From: Mycobacterium cookii
GTDB lineage: Bacteria > Actinomycetota > Actinomycetes > Mycobacteriales > Mycobacteriaceae
Assembly (NCBI RefSeq): GCF_010727945.1
Contig: NZ_AP022569.1
Span: 3,596,001 to 3,660,000 of the forward strand
Length of the DNA stretch: 64,000 nucleotides
Reading direction: 5' to 3'
Shown: in pieces, positions 39,637 to 47,693 of the stretch
Layout of the letters: each line of letters starts with the position of its first letter
Position numbering within the stretch: position 1 is the first letter of the stretch
The notes under the pieces: model-generated
Databases searched by the model: none
What the model was told of the DNA's origin: nothing
What the model saw: the letters and a program-made list of their open reading frames with translations, nothing else
Translations under genes and position numbers: made by a program

Positions 39637-40447
39637 GACTGGCAACCTTTCTGCTGGAACGGATTTCACGGAAGGACTCGGACGCCTCGGCCTGACTCGA
39701 CAAGTCGGATGAGGCGTAGTGCCGGAAGACATCTTCCAGCGTCGCGCTCGGCGACACCGTCGACTTCAGCGTTGCGGGCGTTCCGACCGCGCGCAGCGTG
39801 CCGTGATGCATGAGCGCCACCCGGTCGCACAACGCGTCGGCCTCCTCCATGTAGTGAGTGGTCAGCAACACGGTCATGCCGAACAGGGCCTGCATCTTCA
39901 GCACCTGGGCCCACACGCGGTCGCGTGCGATCGGATCCAGCCCCACGGTCGGCTCGTCGAGCACCAGCAGCGACGGGCGGTTCACCAGCGCCTGCGCCAC
40001 CTCCAGGCGACGCACCATCCCGCCGGAATACGTGCCCGCCGGCCGGTCGGCGACGTCGAGCAACTCCATCGCGTCGAGGGCCTCGTCCACCCGCTCTGAC
40101 CGCTGGCTTCGGGGCACGCCGTACAGCCGCGCGAACCAGGCCACGTTCTGCCGGCCCGTCAACGCAGGCTCGATCGAAAGTTGTTGGGGGACATAACCGA
40201 TATTGCTGCGGATGTCCACGGTTCGGTCGCGGGCGTCCAGGCCGAAGATGCGAAGCTCGCCGTGCTGGACCGGGGTCAACGTGGTCAGCATGCGTACCAC
40301 CGTCGTCTTGCCCGCGCCGTTGGGGCCGAGTAGCCCCATCGTCTCGCCCGGCCGCACCTGCAACGTCACGTCGTCGACGGCGGTGAACTTGCCGTAGCGG
40401 TGGGTCAGGTTCCGGCCGTCGACCGCCATCGGCAGTGATCCGCTCAT
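39626..40447 (-). CDS. ABC exporter ATP-binding protein (DrrA-like)
   Basis: A 273-residue ATPase with Walker A GPNGAGKTT, signature YSGGMVRRLEVA, Walker B LLVLDEPTVGLD and the H-loop THYMEEAD. The C-terminal extension is that of the daunorubicin-resistance ATPases. ATG 40447 overlaps the stop of the upstream MarR gene by four bases. Energises export by the permease at 38824. Confidence 0.92.
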   Translation of the reverse strand: MSGSLPMAVDGRNLTHRYGKFTAVDDVTLQVRPGETMGLLGPNGAGKTTVVRMLTTLTPVQHGELRIFGLDARDRTVDIRSNIGYVPQQLSIEPALTGRQNVAWFARLYGVPRSQRSERVDEALDAMELLDVADRPAGTYSGGMVRRLEVAQALVNRPSLLVLDEPTVGLDPIARDRVWAQVLKMQALFGMTVLLTTHYMEEADALCDRVALMHHGTLRAVGTPATLKSTVSPSATLEDVFRHYASSDLSSQAEASESFREIRSSRKVASRVG

Positions 40448-40896
40448 TGTCGTCGCTCCTGTAATCGTCGGGTCATAGTGTCGAGGACCGCCAAACCCCT
40501 TGCCAGCGAGTCGATCTGGTCGCTGTCGAGTTCGTTGATCACCTCAGCGAGCACCGCTCGCCGCGCCGCGCGTGATGAATCGACCACCTGCTGGGCGGCC
40601 CCGGCGAGACGCAACCGGCCGACACGCCGATCGGTTTCACCGGCGGTCCGGACGAGTAAGCCCCTGGCCACCAGCTTGGAGACCAGCGTCGAGGCGGTGT
40701 TAGCCATCAGCCCCAACTCCGCGGCGGCAGCGCTGACCGAGATGCCCGGTTGCCGGCCGACCAGCCAGAGCAACTCCGACTGCGACTCGGTGAGCCGTGC
40801 CGAGTCGAAGCCACGCCCGGCCGATCGGCGGAGTTCACGGCGGAATCTGCCGACGACGCGCGACAACTCGGTGACGGGGTCGATGAGAGTGTCCAC
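40444..40896 (-). CDS. MarR-family transcriptional regulator
   Basis: A 150-residue winged-helix regulator: the recognition region is GISVSAAAAELGLMANTASTLVSKLVARGLL, and the wing GETDRRVGRLRLA. It is the first gene of the operon with the ABC exporter and so is probably an autoregulator that responds to the exported compound. The start GTG 40896 is weakly supported. A short TTTA-N5-TAAA repeat at 40906-40918 could be its operator. Confidence 0.88.
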   Translation of the reverse strand: MDTLIDPVTELSRVVGRFRRELRRSAGRGFDSARLTESQSELLWLVGRQPGISVSAAAAELGLMANTASTLVSKLVARGLLVRTAGETDRRVGRLRLAGAAQQVVDSSRAARRAVLAEVINELDSDQIDSLARGLAVLDTMTRRLQERRQ

Positions 40897-40952
40897 TTGT
40901 CTCTGTTTACGAGCTAAATATGTGTGGACGCTATGCCTGGGCTAGCAGCGAG

Positions 40953-41450
40953 CTACTTTCCGAGCCGATGCAAGACGACGTCGGTCAGGGTGCCGTCGAC
41001 GACGTGTGCGGTCATGTACGTGCAGAACGGTTGCCTGCGGCGATCGGTCGGCGACCCGGGATTCAGCAGTCGCAGACCGGTGCTGGTCGTGGTGTCCCAC
41101 GGGATGTGGCTGTGGCCGAACACCAGCACATCGGTGTCGGGGTAGCAGCGCGACATCCGGGCCTCGCGGCCGGCCGACCCGCCGGTCTCGTGGACGACGC
41201 TGAAGTGCAGCCCGCCCAGGACCACGTCGGCACGTTCGGGCAAGCGTGAGCGCAGTTCCGGCCCGTCGTTGTTGCCCCAGCACGCCACAAGCCGCGCGGA
41301 CCTGGTCGTCAAGTCGTCGAGCAAGTCAGGCACAACCCAGTCGCCGGCGTGGATGACGACGTCGGCGTCGGCCACTTCCTCCCAGACCTGAGCGGGCAGA
41401 TCGCGCGCACGTCGCGGGACGTGGGTGTCGGCGATCAACAGCAGTTTCAC
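40953..41450 (-). CDS. Calcineurin-like metallophosphoesterase (YfcE/MJ0936 type)
   Basis: A 165-residue phosphodiesterase with the metal motifs in order: IADTHVP, HAGDWV, GNNDG and FGHSH. GTG 41450 is chosen because GGAAG lies eight bases upstream and the protein then begins KLLLIADTH as the family does; GTG 41465 is in frame just above. The substrate is probably a small phosphodiester. A stand-alone gene 15-27 bases before a small conserved protein on the same strand. Confidence 0.88.
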   Translation of the reverse strand: MKLLLIADTHVPRRARDLPAQVWEEVADADVVIHAGDWVVPDLLDDLTTRSARLVACWGNNDGPELRSRLPERADVVLGGLHFSVVHETGGSAGREARMSRCYPDTDVLVFGHSHIPWDTTTSTGLRLLNPGSPTDRRRQPFCTYMTAHVVDGTLTDVVLHRLGK

Positions 41451-41477
41451 CCGGCCATCTTCCACCCGGACCGACCG

Positions 41478-41663
41478 CTATTCGTCCTTACTGCTGTCGA
41501 TCCGGCGCGCTTCGGCGCCGGTCTCGCCGACGTCGAGGGCGTCGTCGGTGCCGATGGTCCGCCCGACGTAGCTGCCGTCCTGGTCGCGCCCTTTGCGGGA
41601 CCAGGCCATATCGGTGTCGTCGTGAACGGATGATTCGGTCTTGTGGCCCTTCGGGTCAGCCAT
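41478..41663 (-). CDS. Small hydrophilic protein, likely stress-induced
   Basis: A 61-residue, highly charged protein with no cysteine and no hydrophobic core, likely disordered. ATG 41663 has AAGGAG eight or so bases upstream. A SigF-type promoter lies at 41704-41729, giving a leader of about 34 bases. No function is recognised. It could be co-transcribed with the metallophosphoesterase. Confidence 0.72.
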   Translation of the reverse strand: MADPKGHKTESSVHDDTDMAWSRKGRDQDGSYVGRTIGTDDALDVGETGAEARRIDSSKDE

Positions 41664-41703
41664 GCTCGGCTCCTTCCGGTGCCATTGATTGATCAAGCGT
41701 GGT

Positions 41704-41729
41704 TACCCGGGCTTGATTCCAGCCGAAAC
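41704..41729 (-). promoter_or_regulatory. SigF-type promoter for the 61-residue protein
   Basis: Read on the minus strand: GTTT (41729-41726), a 17-base spacer and GGGTA (41708-41704). It lacks only the first G of the consensus GGTTT-N15-17-GGGTA. The predicted start is near 41697. Confidence 0.6.
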
Positions 41730-41819
41730 ATCCCGGTGGCGTGGCCGGGGTGGCGCAGTGGCATGCTGCTTAGCAGCGCGGCCCCCATCGCCGTCGGGCC
41801 GAGACACAGGAGACAATCA

Positions 41820-42275
41820 ATGCGCACCTTCGAATCAGTCGCCGACCTCTCCGCGATCCAGGGGCAAACCATCGGCGAGAGCGACTGGGTGACGATCAGC
41901 CAGGAAGACGTCAACCTGTTCGCCGACGCGACCGGTGATCACCAGTGGATCCACGTCGACCCTGAGCGGGCGGCCAAGGGTCCGTTCGGCACGACGATCG
42001 CCCACGGATTCATGACGCTGGCGCTGCTGCCGCGGCTACAGCATCAGATGTACACCGTCAAAGGCATCAAGCTGGCAATCAACTACGGCCTCAACAAGGT
42101 TCGCTTCCCCGCGCCGGTTCCCGTCGGCTCGCGGGTGCGCGCCAAGAGCACACTGGTCGGCGTCGAGGACCTCGGTAACGGTGCAACGCAGGCGACCGTG
42201 TCGACCACCGTGGAGGTCGAAGGCTCGGATAAACCGGCCTGCGTGGCTGAGAGCGTCGTTCGCTACATCTCCTAG
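41820..42275 (+). CDS. htdZ: MaoC-like (R)-hydratase HtdZ
   Basis: A 151-residue hot-dog-fold (R)-specific enoyl-CoA/ACP hydratase, equal in length to Rv0130. The hydratase motif is in ADATGDHQWIHVD, with the catalytic Asp and His, followed by GPFGTTIAHGFMTLAL. ATG 41820 is preceded by AGGAGACA. It lies downstream of fbpC in the same relative order as in M. tuberculosis, but here a five-gene insertion separates the two. Confidence 0.94.
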   Translation: MRTFESVADLSAIQGQTIGESDWVTISQEDVNLFADATGDHQWIHVDPERAAKGPFGTTIAHGFMTLALLPRLQHQMYTVKGIKLAINYGLNKVRFPAPVPVGSRVRAKSTLVGVEDLGNGATQATVSTTVEVEGSDKPACVAESVVRYIS

Positions 42276-42283
42276 GCGAGCGC

Positions 42284-43183
42284 ATGGACGCCGAACTGGC
42301 ATCGTGGCTGGACGCCGGACAGCACTTCGACTATCTCGGCTTCGACATCTTCTACCGGGTGGAGGGCAGTGGCCCGCCGCTGTTGCTGATCCACGGTTAC
42401 CCGTTCAATTCCTTTGACTGGGAACCGATCTGGCCGACGCTGACTCAGCGGTTCACCGTCATAGCGCCGGACATGATGGGGATGGGCTTCTCCGCGAAAC
42501 CGTTCGCCTACGAATACTCGGTGCACGACCACGCCGACATGCACGAAGCGCTGCTGAATCACCTCGGCATCGGCAACGCACACATCCTGGCCCACGACAT
42601 CGGCGACTCGGTGGGCCAGGAACTGTTGGCGCGTCACGAGTTTCGCCAGCACGTCTATGGCGCGCTGCGCATCGATTCGATCACCTGGCTCAACGGCGGC
42701 ATGTTCGTCGAGACCTACACGCCGCGCGCCGCGCAGAAGCTGATGTCGGCGACCCCGTTGGGCGACATCCTCAGCCCGGTGCAGAACAGCGCCCTGTCAC
42801 GCCGCGTATTGGAGCCGACGATCCGGGAGATGTTCGGCCCCAATACCAAACCGACGCCGCACATGATGGGTGTGTTCAACCAGATCCTGGATTACAACGA
42901 CGGTCGCCGGGTGCTGCACAAGGTCGGCCGATTCATCAAAGACCGGTATACGCACCGGAATCGGTGGGTGCGGGCCATGCGGGAGACCGAGGTCCCGATG
43001 CGGCTGATCGACGGACCGATCGACCCCAACTCCGGTGCGCACATGGCCCGTCGCTATGCCGAGGTGATCCCCGACGCCGATGTCGTGATGCTGGCCGACG
43101 ACATCGGGCACTGGCCGCAACTCGAGGCACCGGATGCGGTGCTGACCCACTTCCTGGCCCACGTCGACCGCGTCAGCGGTTAG
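42284..43183 (+). CDS. Alpha/beta hydrolase, haloalkane dehalogenase-like
   Basis: A 299-residue alpha/beta hydrolase. HGYPFNSFDWEP forms the oxyanion loop, and the nucleophile elbow reads LAHDIGDSVGQE, so the nucleophile is Asp as in dehalogenases and epoxide hydrolases. The C-terminal His is in ADDIGHWPQLEAP. Eight bases after htdZ, so probably the same transcript. The substrate is unknown; the Asp argues against a simple esterase. Confidence 0.85.
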   Translation: MDAELASWLDAGQHFDYLGFDIFYRVEGSGPPLLLIHGYPFNSFDWEPIWPTLTQRFTVIAPDMMGMGFSAKPFAYEYSVHDHADMHEALLNHLGIGNAHILAHDIGDSVGQELLARHEFRQHVYGALRIDSITWLNGGMFVETYTPRAAQKLMSATPLGDILSPVQNSALSRRVLEPTIREMFGPNTKPTPHMMGVFNQILDYNDGRRVLHKVGRFIKDRYTHRNRWVRAMRETEVPMRLIDGPIDPNSGAHMARRYAEVIPDADVVMLADDIGHWPQLEAPDAVLTHFLAHVDRVSG

Positions 43184-44442
43184 GCAGGGCGCGCACGCGG
43201 ATCCGGTGGACAGTCCAGCAGACCGGACTGCGTCAGGGCATCACGCACAAATCCCTGTACCGGTCGCGAGCGAAAGAACCCGATGTGGCCGCCGGGATAC
43301 CACATGATCTGCGGTCTGCCCCAATGCTCCCAGAGCCGGATCACTTGTTCGCGTGGATGCACCAGCCGATCGGCGACGCCGGCATAGATGAAACGGCCCA
43401 GCGGGGGCACCAGGGGAGTAAGTGACAGCGGCGACACCATTCGGCCCAGCGGCGCAGCCAATTCCAACGTGCGACGGCGGGGATCGTTGTGGGCGAGACC
43501 AGCATGGTGCGACAACACGTCGACCACGTCGGCTACCGGCACGCCGAGAATCGCACAGGTGAGACCACTCTCGAGGCTGGCGACCAAACCCGCGATGTAG
43601 CCTCCCAGCGACAGACTGTTCAAGCCGATCTGCGACTGCGGCTCTTGCGAACGTATCCAGCCCAACAGCCGCCGGATGTCCCAGACCGCCTGCGCCGTCG
43701 CGTGCACGTCATCGAGGATGTCCTCACCCGGAAATACGGCTCCCTTCGGTAGTCCCCGGGCGCGAGGGCCGTGCATCGGCAGGACGGGCATGACGACGTT
43801 CAGGCCGAATTCGTCGTGCAACTGCCAAGCGCGAAACGCCGTGAGATCAAATGCCGCGCGGCCCATTTCAGTTCCGTGCACGCACACCAGCCACGGTCGC
43901 GGCTCCGGATGCCGCAATAACAGTGCATACTCGCGGTCGTTGGCGGTATACCCCAGCCACCGCTCCCGACCGGGCTCACCCGGACGCGGTGCATAGCCGC
44001 TCCGAAAGTCGATGCGCTGAAAGTCGTGCCGGCCTCCCTTCACCTGGCTGACGGTGACATCCTTAGGCGCGGGGGGCTTTGCGAAGAATCCTCGCGGGCT
44101 GTCCAGCCATCCGTTGTCTTCGTAGAACTTCAATGCCGCGATCACTTCGCGGTTGATTCGTGCGAACGCGCGCGGTGCACTGACGGGGCGGCGTACCTTC
44201 AGTCCCCTCAGGACGACCTCGTCGCGGAGAGCTTGTCCCGCCAGCGCGAGCGTAGGCCGGGCGATCGGAAGCTCATCCGATTGGTCATAAGGGGATTTCA
44301 GCCACGGTTGAGCAACGAAGCGAGCGGTTCGCAGCAGCGGACGGATCGCACCATCCAACGCCGTACCGGGCTGGCTCCGCTGTTGGGGTCGCCGCGCGCC
44401 GTCGCCGGAAGGGGTGGCCATGGTGGCTGACGCTAAGACCAT
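43180..44442 (-). CDS. Alpha/beta hydrolase with long N-terminal extension
   Basis: A 420-residue protein. The hydrolase core begins near residue 180 (WLVCVHGTEMG); the nucleophile elbow is GLNSLSLGGYIAG with Ser, and the His is in YPGGHIGFFRS. The preceding 180 residues are mostly helical and not recognised. Start ATG 44442, or ATG 44421 (MATPSGDG). A DosR-like box, GGGGCTTACGTCCC, lies 17-30 bases upstream. The 3' end overlaps the neighbouring hydrolase by four bases. Confidence 0.82.
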   Translation of the reverse strand: MVLASATMATPSGDGARRPQQRSQPGTALDGAIRPLLRTARFVAQPWLKSPYDQSDELPIARPTLALAGQALRDEVVLRGLKVRRPVSAPRAFARINREVIAALKFYEDNGWLDSPRGFFAKPPAPKDVTVSQVKGGRHDFQRIDFRSGYAPRPGEPGRERWLGYTANDREYALLLRHPEPRPWLVCVHGTEMGRAAFDLTAFRAWQLHDEFGLNVVMPVLPMHGPRARGLPKGAVFPGEDILDDVHATAQAVWDIRRLLGWIRSQEPQSQIGLNSLSLGGYIAGLVASLESGLTCAILGVPVADVVDVLSHHAGLAHNDPRRRTLELAAPLGRMVSPLSLTPLVPPLGRFIYAGVADRLVHPREQVIRLWEHWGRPQIMWYPGGHIGFFRSRPVQGFVRDALTQSGLLDCPPDPRARPA

Positions 44443-44458
44443 TTCGCAGGTCGTAGTA

Positions 44459-44472
44459 GGGGCTTACGTCCC
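44459..44472. promoter_or_regulatory. DosR-like box upstream of the hydrolase
   Basis: GGGGCTTACGTCCC differs from the dormancy box GGGACTWWAGTCCC at about two positions and is itself nearly palindromic. It lies just upstream of the minus-strand hydrolase start and about 140 bases upstream of the plus-strand gene at 44614. Confidence 0.4.
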
Positions 44473-44535
44473 GCCGAAGGTCACCAGGCAGTGGTTGTGA
44501 CGCAGCCTCATGAGTGCCGAACAGTGTTGTCATGC

Positions 44536-44549
44536 AGGACTTTAGGCAC
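44536..44549 (+). promoter_or_regulatory. Weak DosR-like box upstream of the 86-residue protein
   Basis: AGGACTTTAGGCAC matches 11 of 14 positions of GGGACTTTAGTCCC. It is 65 bases upstream of the ATG at 44614, a usual distance for DosR sites. Confidence 0.4.
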
Positions 44550-44613
44550 TCGTGGCAGCCAAGGCCCGGTCATAAAGTCGAGGTGTCAACACAATCGAAC
44601 AAGGAGACAGATC

Positions 44614-44874
44614 ATGACGCAAGCGCCACAGAAAAACGAGCCACGCTGGGCTGAACTCTCCGACGATGTCCTCGGATCGCTTGAGGCCGGCCGTAAGAGA
44701 GGTATCGAGGCCGTCCGCAAGTTCGTCGACGAGGTGACTCCGGCGGTTGACGAAGAGTCGCGGCGTAAGTCCGTCATCGACGCTGCGCTGGAGTTGGCAG
44801 AGGAACTCGTCACTACGCAGATCGAATTTTTCCGCGACGTGGTACGCAGTGCCGGCCAGGCTGCCAGCAAGTAG
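44614..44874 (+). CDS. Small helical protein of unknown function
   Basis: An 86-residue protein with strong AAGGAGACAG binding site before ATG 44614. It is rich in charged residues and predicted to form two long amphipathic helices (SLEAGRKRGIEAVRKFVDEV and IDAALELAEELVTTQIEFFRDVV). No family is recognised; the pattern resembles small mycobacterial stress proteins. It precedes a hairpin and faces a DUF1918 gene. Confidence 0.8.
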   Translation: MTQAPQKNEPRWAELSDDVLGSLEAGRKRGIEAVRKFVDEVTPAVDEESRRKSVIDAALELAEELVTTQIEFFRDVVRSAGQAASK

Positions 44875-44895
44875 TACGAAGGCTCGGACCCAGGC

Positions 44896-44927
44896 GGCCG
44901 TCCACAGTCTTCTAGCTGTGGGCGGCC
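44896..44927. terminator. 12-bp hairpin between convergent small genes
   Basis: GGCCGTCCACAG (44896-44907) pairs with CTGTGGGCGGCC (44916-44927) with one G-T wobble around an eight-base loop. It lies between the ends of the 86-residue gene and the DUF1918 gene and can serve both. Confidence 0.65.
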
Positions 44928-44939
44928 ACCATCTTCGGC

Positions 44940-45200
44940 TTATCGGGTGTGGGAGATAGCCGACTGAACGACGCCGAATCGATGCCGCGCCCGCTCATCG
45001 GCCGCATTCTGTTCCTCGGCGCTGACGACCAAGGCGTCCGGGCCGGGAAACACCGTCGTTTCATGGTCGGTCTGGAGCCACCGCACCACATAGGGCGGCG
45101 AACCATCCGAGGAGTGGACTTCGGTGATCAGTCCACGCTGGTCGGGCTTATCGACCGTGGTGCCTTTCAGAACCAGCCAGTCGCCAACCTGAGCCTTCAT
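44940..45200 (-). CDS. DUF1918 protein, Rv0569-like, dormancy associated
   Basis: An 86-residue protein beginning MKAQVGDWLVLKG and containing GLITEVHSSDGSPPYVVRWLQTDHETTVFPGPDA. This is the DUF1918 family; the closest protein I recall is Rv0569 (paralog Rv2302), a DosR-regulon member in M. tuberculosis. ATG 45200 has GGAAAGGGG upstream. Two GGGACTTTCG boxes lie about 80-110 bases upstream, spaced 20 bases apart. Function unknown; an SH3-like fold is expected from relatives. Confidence 0.9.
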   Translation of the reverse strand: MKAQVGDWLVLKGTTVDKPDQRGLITEVHSSDGSPPYVVRWLQTDHETTVFPGPDALVVSAEEQNAADERARHRFGVVQSAISHTR

Positions 45201-45277
45201 GAACACCCCTTTCCTCGCACGCTCAATGGTGCAGGTGGCCGGCCTGCCCGGGGGAGGGCATGAGGGCCCGAACTGCG

Positions 45278-45292
45278 GTGGCCGAAAGTCCC
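45278..45292 (-). promoter_or_regulatory. DosR-like box 1 of the DUF1918 promoter
   Basis: Minus strand GGGACTTTCGGCCAC. It agrees with the GGGACTTTNGNCC form of the DosR box. It is the nearer of two boxes to the DUF1918 start at 45200. Confidence 0.6.
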
Positions 45293-45297
45293 TCCGG

Positions 45298-45312
45298 GTG
45301 GCGAAAGTCCCC
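45298..45312 (-). promoter_or_regulatory. DosR-like box 2 of the DUF1918 promoter
   Basis: Minus strand GGGACTTTCGCCAC, exactly 20 bases upstream of box 1, that is two helical turns, so two regulator dimers could bind on one face of the DNA. Confidence 0.58.
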
Positions 45313-45320
45313 GAACACCC

Positions 45321-45333
45321 GGGACTTCGGCGA
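45321..45333 (+). promoter_or_regulatory. DosR-like half box facing the 45444 gene
   Basis: GGGACTTCGGCGA on the plus strand within the 236-base divergent gap. It is oriented toward the small gene at 45444 and forms an inverted pair with box 2. Confidence 0.42.
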
Positions 45334-45443
45334 GGTCGACCCGACCGCTAAAGGCCCCCGATGCATTGGCTTTGCACTCTAGGGGCACTGTGCGTACGGA
45401 TGGTCGAATCGGCTACGCAGCGTCGTTCGACGAGGAGGCCATC

Positions 45444-45740
45444 ATGGGTTCGACATCTCGGAGCGAAGGCAGACATTCATGGTCGTTGGGGCACTATCTG
45501 CATCGGCGCGCCGCGCTGTCACCGACAATCCTCTATCACGTGACGGATCGCCTGCACGAGGGACGCACCGTCTGCGTGCCGGGCAACGCAATTCGTCCGA
45601 CCGTGTCGGCGTGGCTGGCTGAACTGGGCGCCGACAGCCCGCTGGTCGACGATCTCGCGGAAGCTGTCCGGGCCGGTGACTGGCCGGCCGCACATGCCGT
45701 CGGCGAGCATCTATCGGTCTACGTGGCGGTCGCGGCCTGA
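45444..45740 (+). CDS. Small protein of unknown function in the stress island
   Basis: A 98-residue protein starting at ATG 45444 with GAGGAGGCC upstream. It has a basic, histidine-rich N-terminal third (SEGRHSWSLGHYLHRR) and an acidic helical C-terminal half. No known family is recognised. It is divergent from the DUF1918 gene across DosR-like boxes and convergent with the next gene after 16 bases. Low-oxygen or stress control is likely from context. Confidence 0.72.
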   Translation: MGSTSRSEGRHSWSLGHYLHRRAALSPTILYHVTDRLHEGRTVCVPGNAIRPTVSAWLAELGADSPLVDDLAEAVRAGDWPAAHAVGEHLSVYVAVAA

Positions 45741-45756
45741 GCCCTTCGCTCGAATA

Positions 45757-46143
45757 TCAACCGGCAAGAGCCGCAACGGATGGTCCGCTGGACAGCGGAC
45801 TTCTCGCGTAACGGGTCTGGGTGTCTGCGCCCACCAGCAGCCACCGGCCTCGCTGTTCGATCAACCCGAACCGCACATCCAACGGCGGCGCGTATTCGAA
45901 GCTCAGCGTCGCGGTGATCCACCACCGCTCGGCGTCCACATGGACATCCCGGAAATCGCTCACGCTTATCGAGCCGTGCTGACATCTGTCGGCCGCGAGT
46001 TGGGCCGCCAGCACCGAGGTCTGCTCGATCGAGAATTGTTCGTGCAGAACGCCACACGTCATGTGACGCAGTTCGCCGATGTCAGCTTCCTGCACTGCGC
46101 GGGCATATCTCCTGACGGCGTCGTGCACGCTCGACATCTCCAC
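45757..46143 (-). CDS. SnoaL/NTF2-like small protein
   Basis: A 128-residue protein whose pattern (HDAVRRYARAVQEADIGELRHM, later FSIEQTSVLAAQ and a beta-rich C-terminal half with RWWITATLSFEYAPP and RGRWLLVGADTQ) fits a cone-shaped NTF2-like fold. GTG 46143 has AGGAG five bases upstream; ATG 46137 is the alternative. A near-perfect SigF promoter precedes it. No catalytic residues can be assigned. Confidence 0.72.
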   Translation of the reverse strand: MEMSSVHDAVRRYARAVQEADIGELRHMTCGVLHEQFSIEQTSVLAAQLAADRCQHGSISVSDFRDVHVDAERWWITATLSFEYAPPLDVRFGLIEQRGRWLLVGADTQTRYARSPLSSGPSVAALAG

Positions 46144-46178
46144 TGCGGCTCCTCTGCGGCCTCCGGAACGCCGTTGTT

Positions 46179-46205
46179 TACCCCACGCGACCGAGGGAGT
46201 AAACC
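46179..46205 (-). promoter_or_regulatory. SigF-type promoter for the SnoaL-like gene
   Basis: Minus strand GGTTT (46205-46201), 17 bases, GGGTA (46183-46179): a full match to the mycobacterial SigF consensus. The start would be near 46171, giving a leader of some 28 bases. The same bases form an inverted repeat, GTTTACCCC with GGAGTAAAC. Confidence 0.72.
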
Positions 46206-46374
46206 AATGCAGGCCGTTCGACGCTAGAACCGCGTGAATAGGACGCCGTCGGGGCATTCGTCCCCTGATCGGGTCGCCTTTGGACCCCTTGGCGGGCGTG
46301 GGCTGTGACTGGCATCAAACGTCTGCCGGCGACCTGGACACCGGAACGCAACAACACTCGTTGAGGAGCGCCCG

Positions 46375-47664
46375 TCAGAACTCGGCGACCGCGTGCTCGA
46401 GGCGTTCGGCCAGCCTGGCCTGCGCCGCAGCGCGCCGGGTCGGCAGATGCTGCGACGGGAAAGGCGTTGACACCGGCTGATATTCACGCAACGTACGACG
46501 GGCGACGGTCATCTTGTGCAGTTCGGTCGCGCCGTCGGCGATGCCCAGCGACTCCGCGGCGATCATCATCTTGACGAACGGCATCTCGTTGGAGACACCG
46601 AGCGCACCGTGCAGATGCATGGCCCGCTGCACAACGTCGTGCAGCACCTGCGGCATCGCCACCTTGACCGCGGCGATGTCGCGCCGCACCTTTTGGTAGT
46701 CGTGATGCTTGTCGATCAGCCAGGCGGTGCGCAGCACCAACAGCCGGAACTGCTCGATCTGAATCCAGCTGTCGGCGATCTTCTCCTGCGTCATCTGGAA
46801 ATTCGACAACGGGCCCATCCGGGTCTGGCGCGACACCGCGCGCTCGCACATCATGTCGAAGGCCCGCCGCGCCAACGCGATGGTCCGCATGGCGTGGTGG
46901 ATGCGGCCGCCGCCCAGCCGGGTCTGCGCGATCGCGAAGGCCTGCCCCTCGCCGCCGAGGATGTTCTCGGCCGGCACTCGGACATCGGCGTAGCGCACGT
47001 AGCCGTGGGTGGCGTTCGATTCCGTGCCGACTCCCACGTTGCGGATGATCTCGAGGCCCGGTGTGCCGGCGGGAACGATGAACAGCGACATCTTGTCGCG
47101 GGTCCGTGCGTCGGGGTTGGTGACGGCCATGACGATGAAGAACGTCGCGTGCCGGGCATTGGTGGAAAACCACTTCTCGCCGTTGATCACCCAGCTGTCG
47201 CCGTCGCGCTCGGCGCGGGTCACGAACAGGCCCGGATCCGAGCCGCCCTGCGGCTCGGTCATCGAATAGCAGGACGTGATCTCGCCGTCGAGCAGCGGCC
47301 GCAGATAACGTGTCTTCTGGTCGTCGGTCCCGAACAGGGCCAGGATCTCGGCATTGCCGGAGTCGGGGGCCTGCGAGCCGAACACCGACGGGGCCCACCG
47401 CGACCGGCCCAGTATTTCGTTGAGCAGCGCCAGCTTCACCTGGCCGTAGCCCTGACCACCGAGCTCCGGTTTGAGGTGCGCCGCCCACAGCCCGTGATCC
47501 TTTACCTGCTGCTGCAGCGGCCGCAGCGTTGCCATCGTCTCGGCGTTCTGCTTGTCGTAGGGATCGAGTGCCACCAAGTCGAGTGGCTCGAGCTCGTTGA
47601 CCATGAACTCTTCGACCCAGTCCAGCTTCTCCTGGTACTCGGGGTCCGTTTCGAAGTCCCACAC
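46375..47664 (-). CDS. fadE1: Acyl-CoA dehydrogenase FadE1
   Basis: A 429-residue FAD-dependent acyl-CoA dehydrogenase placed as Rv0131c is, next to htdZ and the GNAT gene. Motifs: SMTEPQGGSDP, NGEKWFSTNARH, TRLGGGRIHHAMRT and the loop IADGATELHK. It is a paralog of the FadE at 3725-5020, and the two align over their whole length. GTG 47664 is the start; only 29 bases separate it from the divergent GNAT gene, so the promoters must overlap or the messages be leaderless. Confidence 0.94.
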   Translation of the reverse strand: MWDFETDPEYQEKLDWVEEFMVNELEPLDLVALDPYDKQNAETMATLRPLQQQVKDHGLWAAHLKPELGGQGYGQVKLALLNEILGRSRWAPSVFGSQAPDSGNAEILALFGTDDQKTRYLRPLLDGEITSCYSMTEPQGGSDPGLFVTRAERDGDSWVINGEKWFSTNARHATFFIVMAVTNPDARTRDKMSLFIVPAGTPGLEIIRNVGVGTESNATHGYVRYADVRVPAENILGGEGQAFAIAQTRLGGGRIHHAMRTIALARRAFDMMCERAVSRQTRMGPLSNFQMTQEKIADSWIQIEQFRLLVLRTAWLIDKHHDYQKVRRDIAAVKVAMPQVLHDVVQRAMHLHGALGVSNEMPFVKMMIAAESLGIADGATELHKMTVARRTLREYQPVSTPFPSQHLPTRRAAAQARLAERLEHAVAEF

Positions 47665-47693
47665 GACTTCCGACGCTACTACTCTGGCGGCCG

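Noticed and set aside
40906..40918. TTTA-N5-TAAA as a MarR operator
   Set aside because: Arms of four bases are too short to support a separate feature; noted only in the MarR entry.
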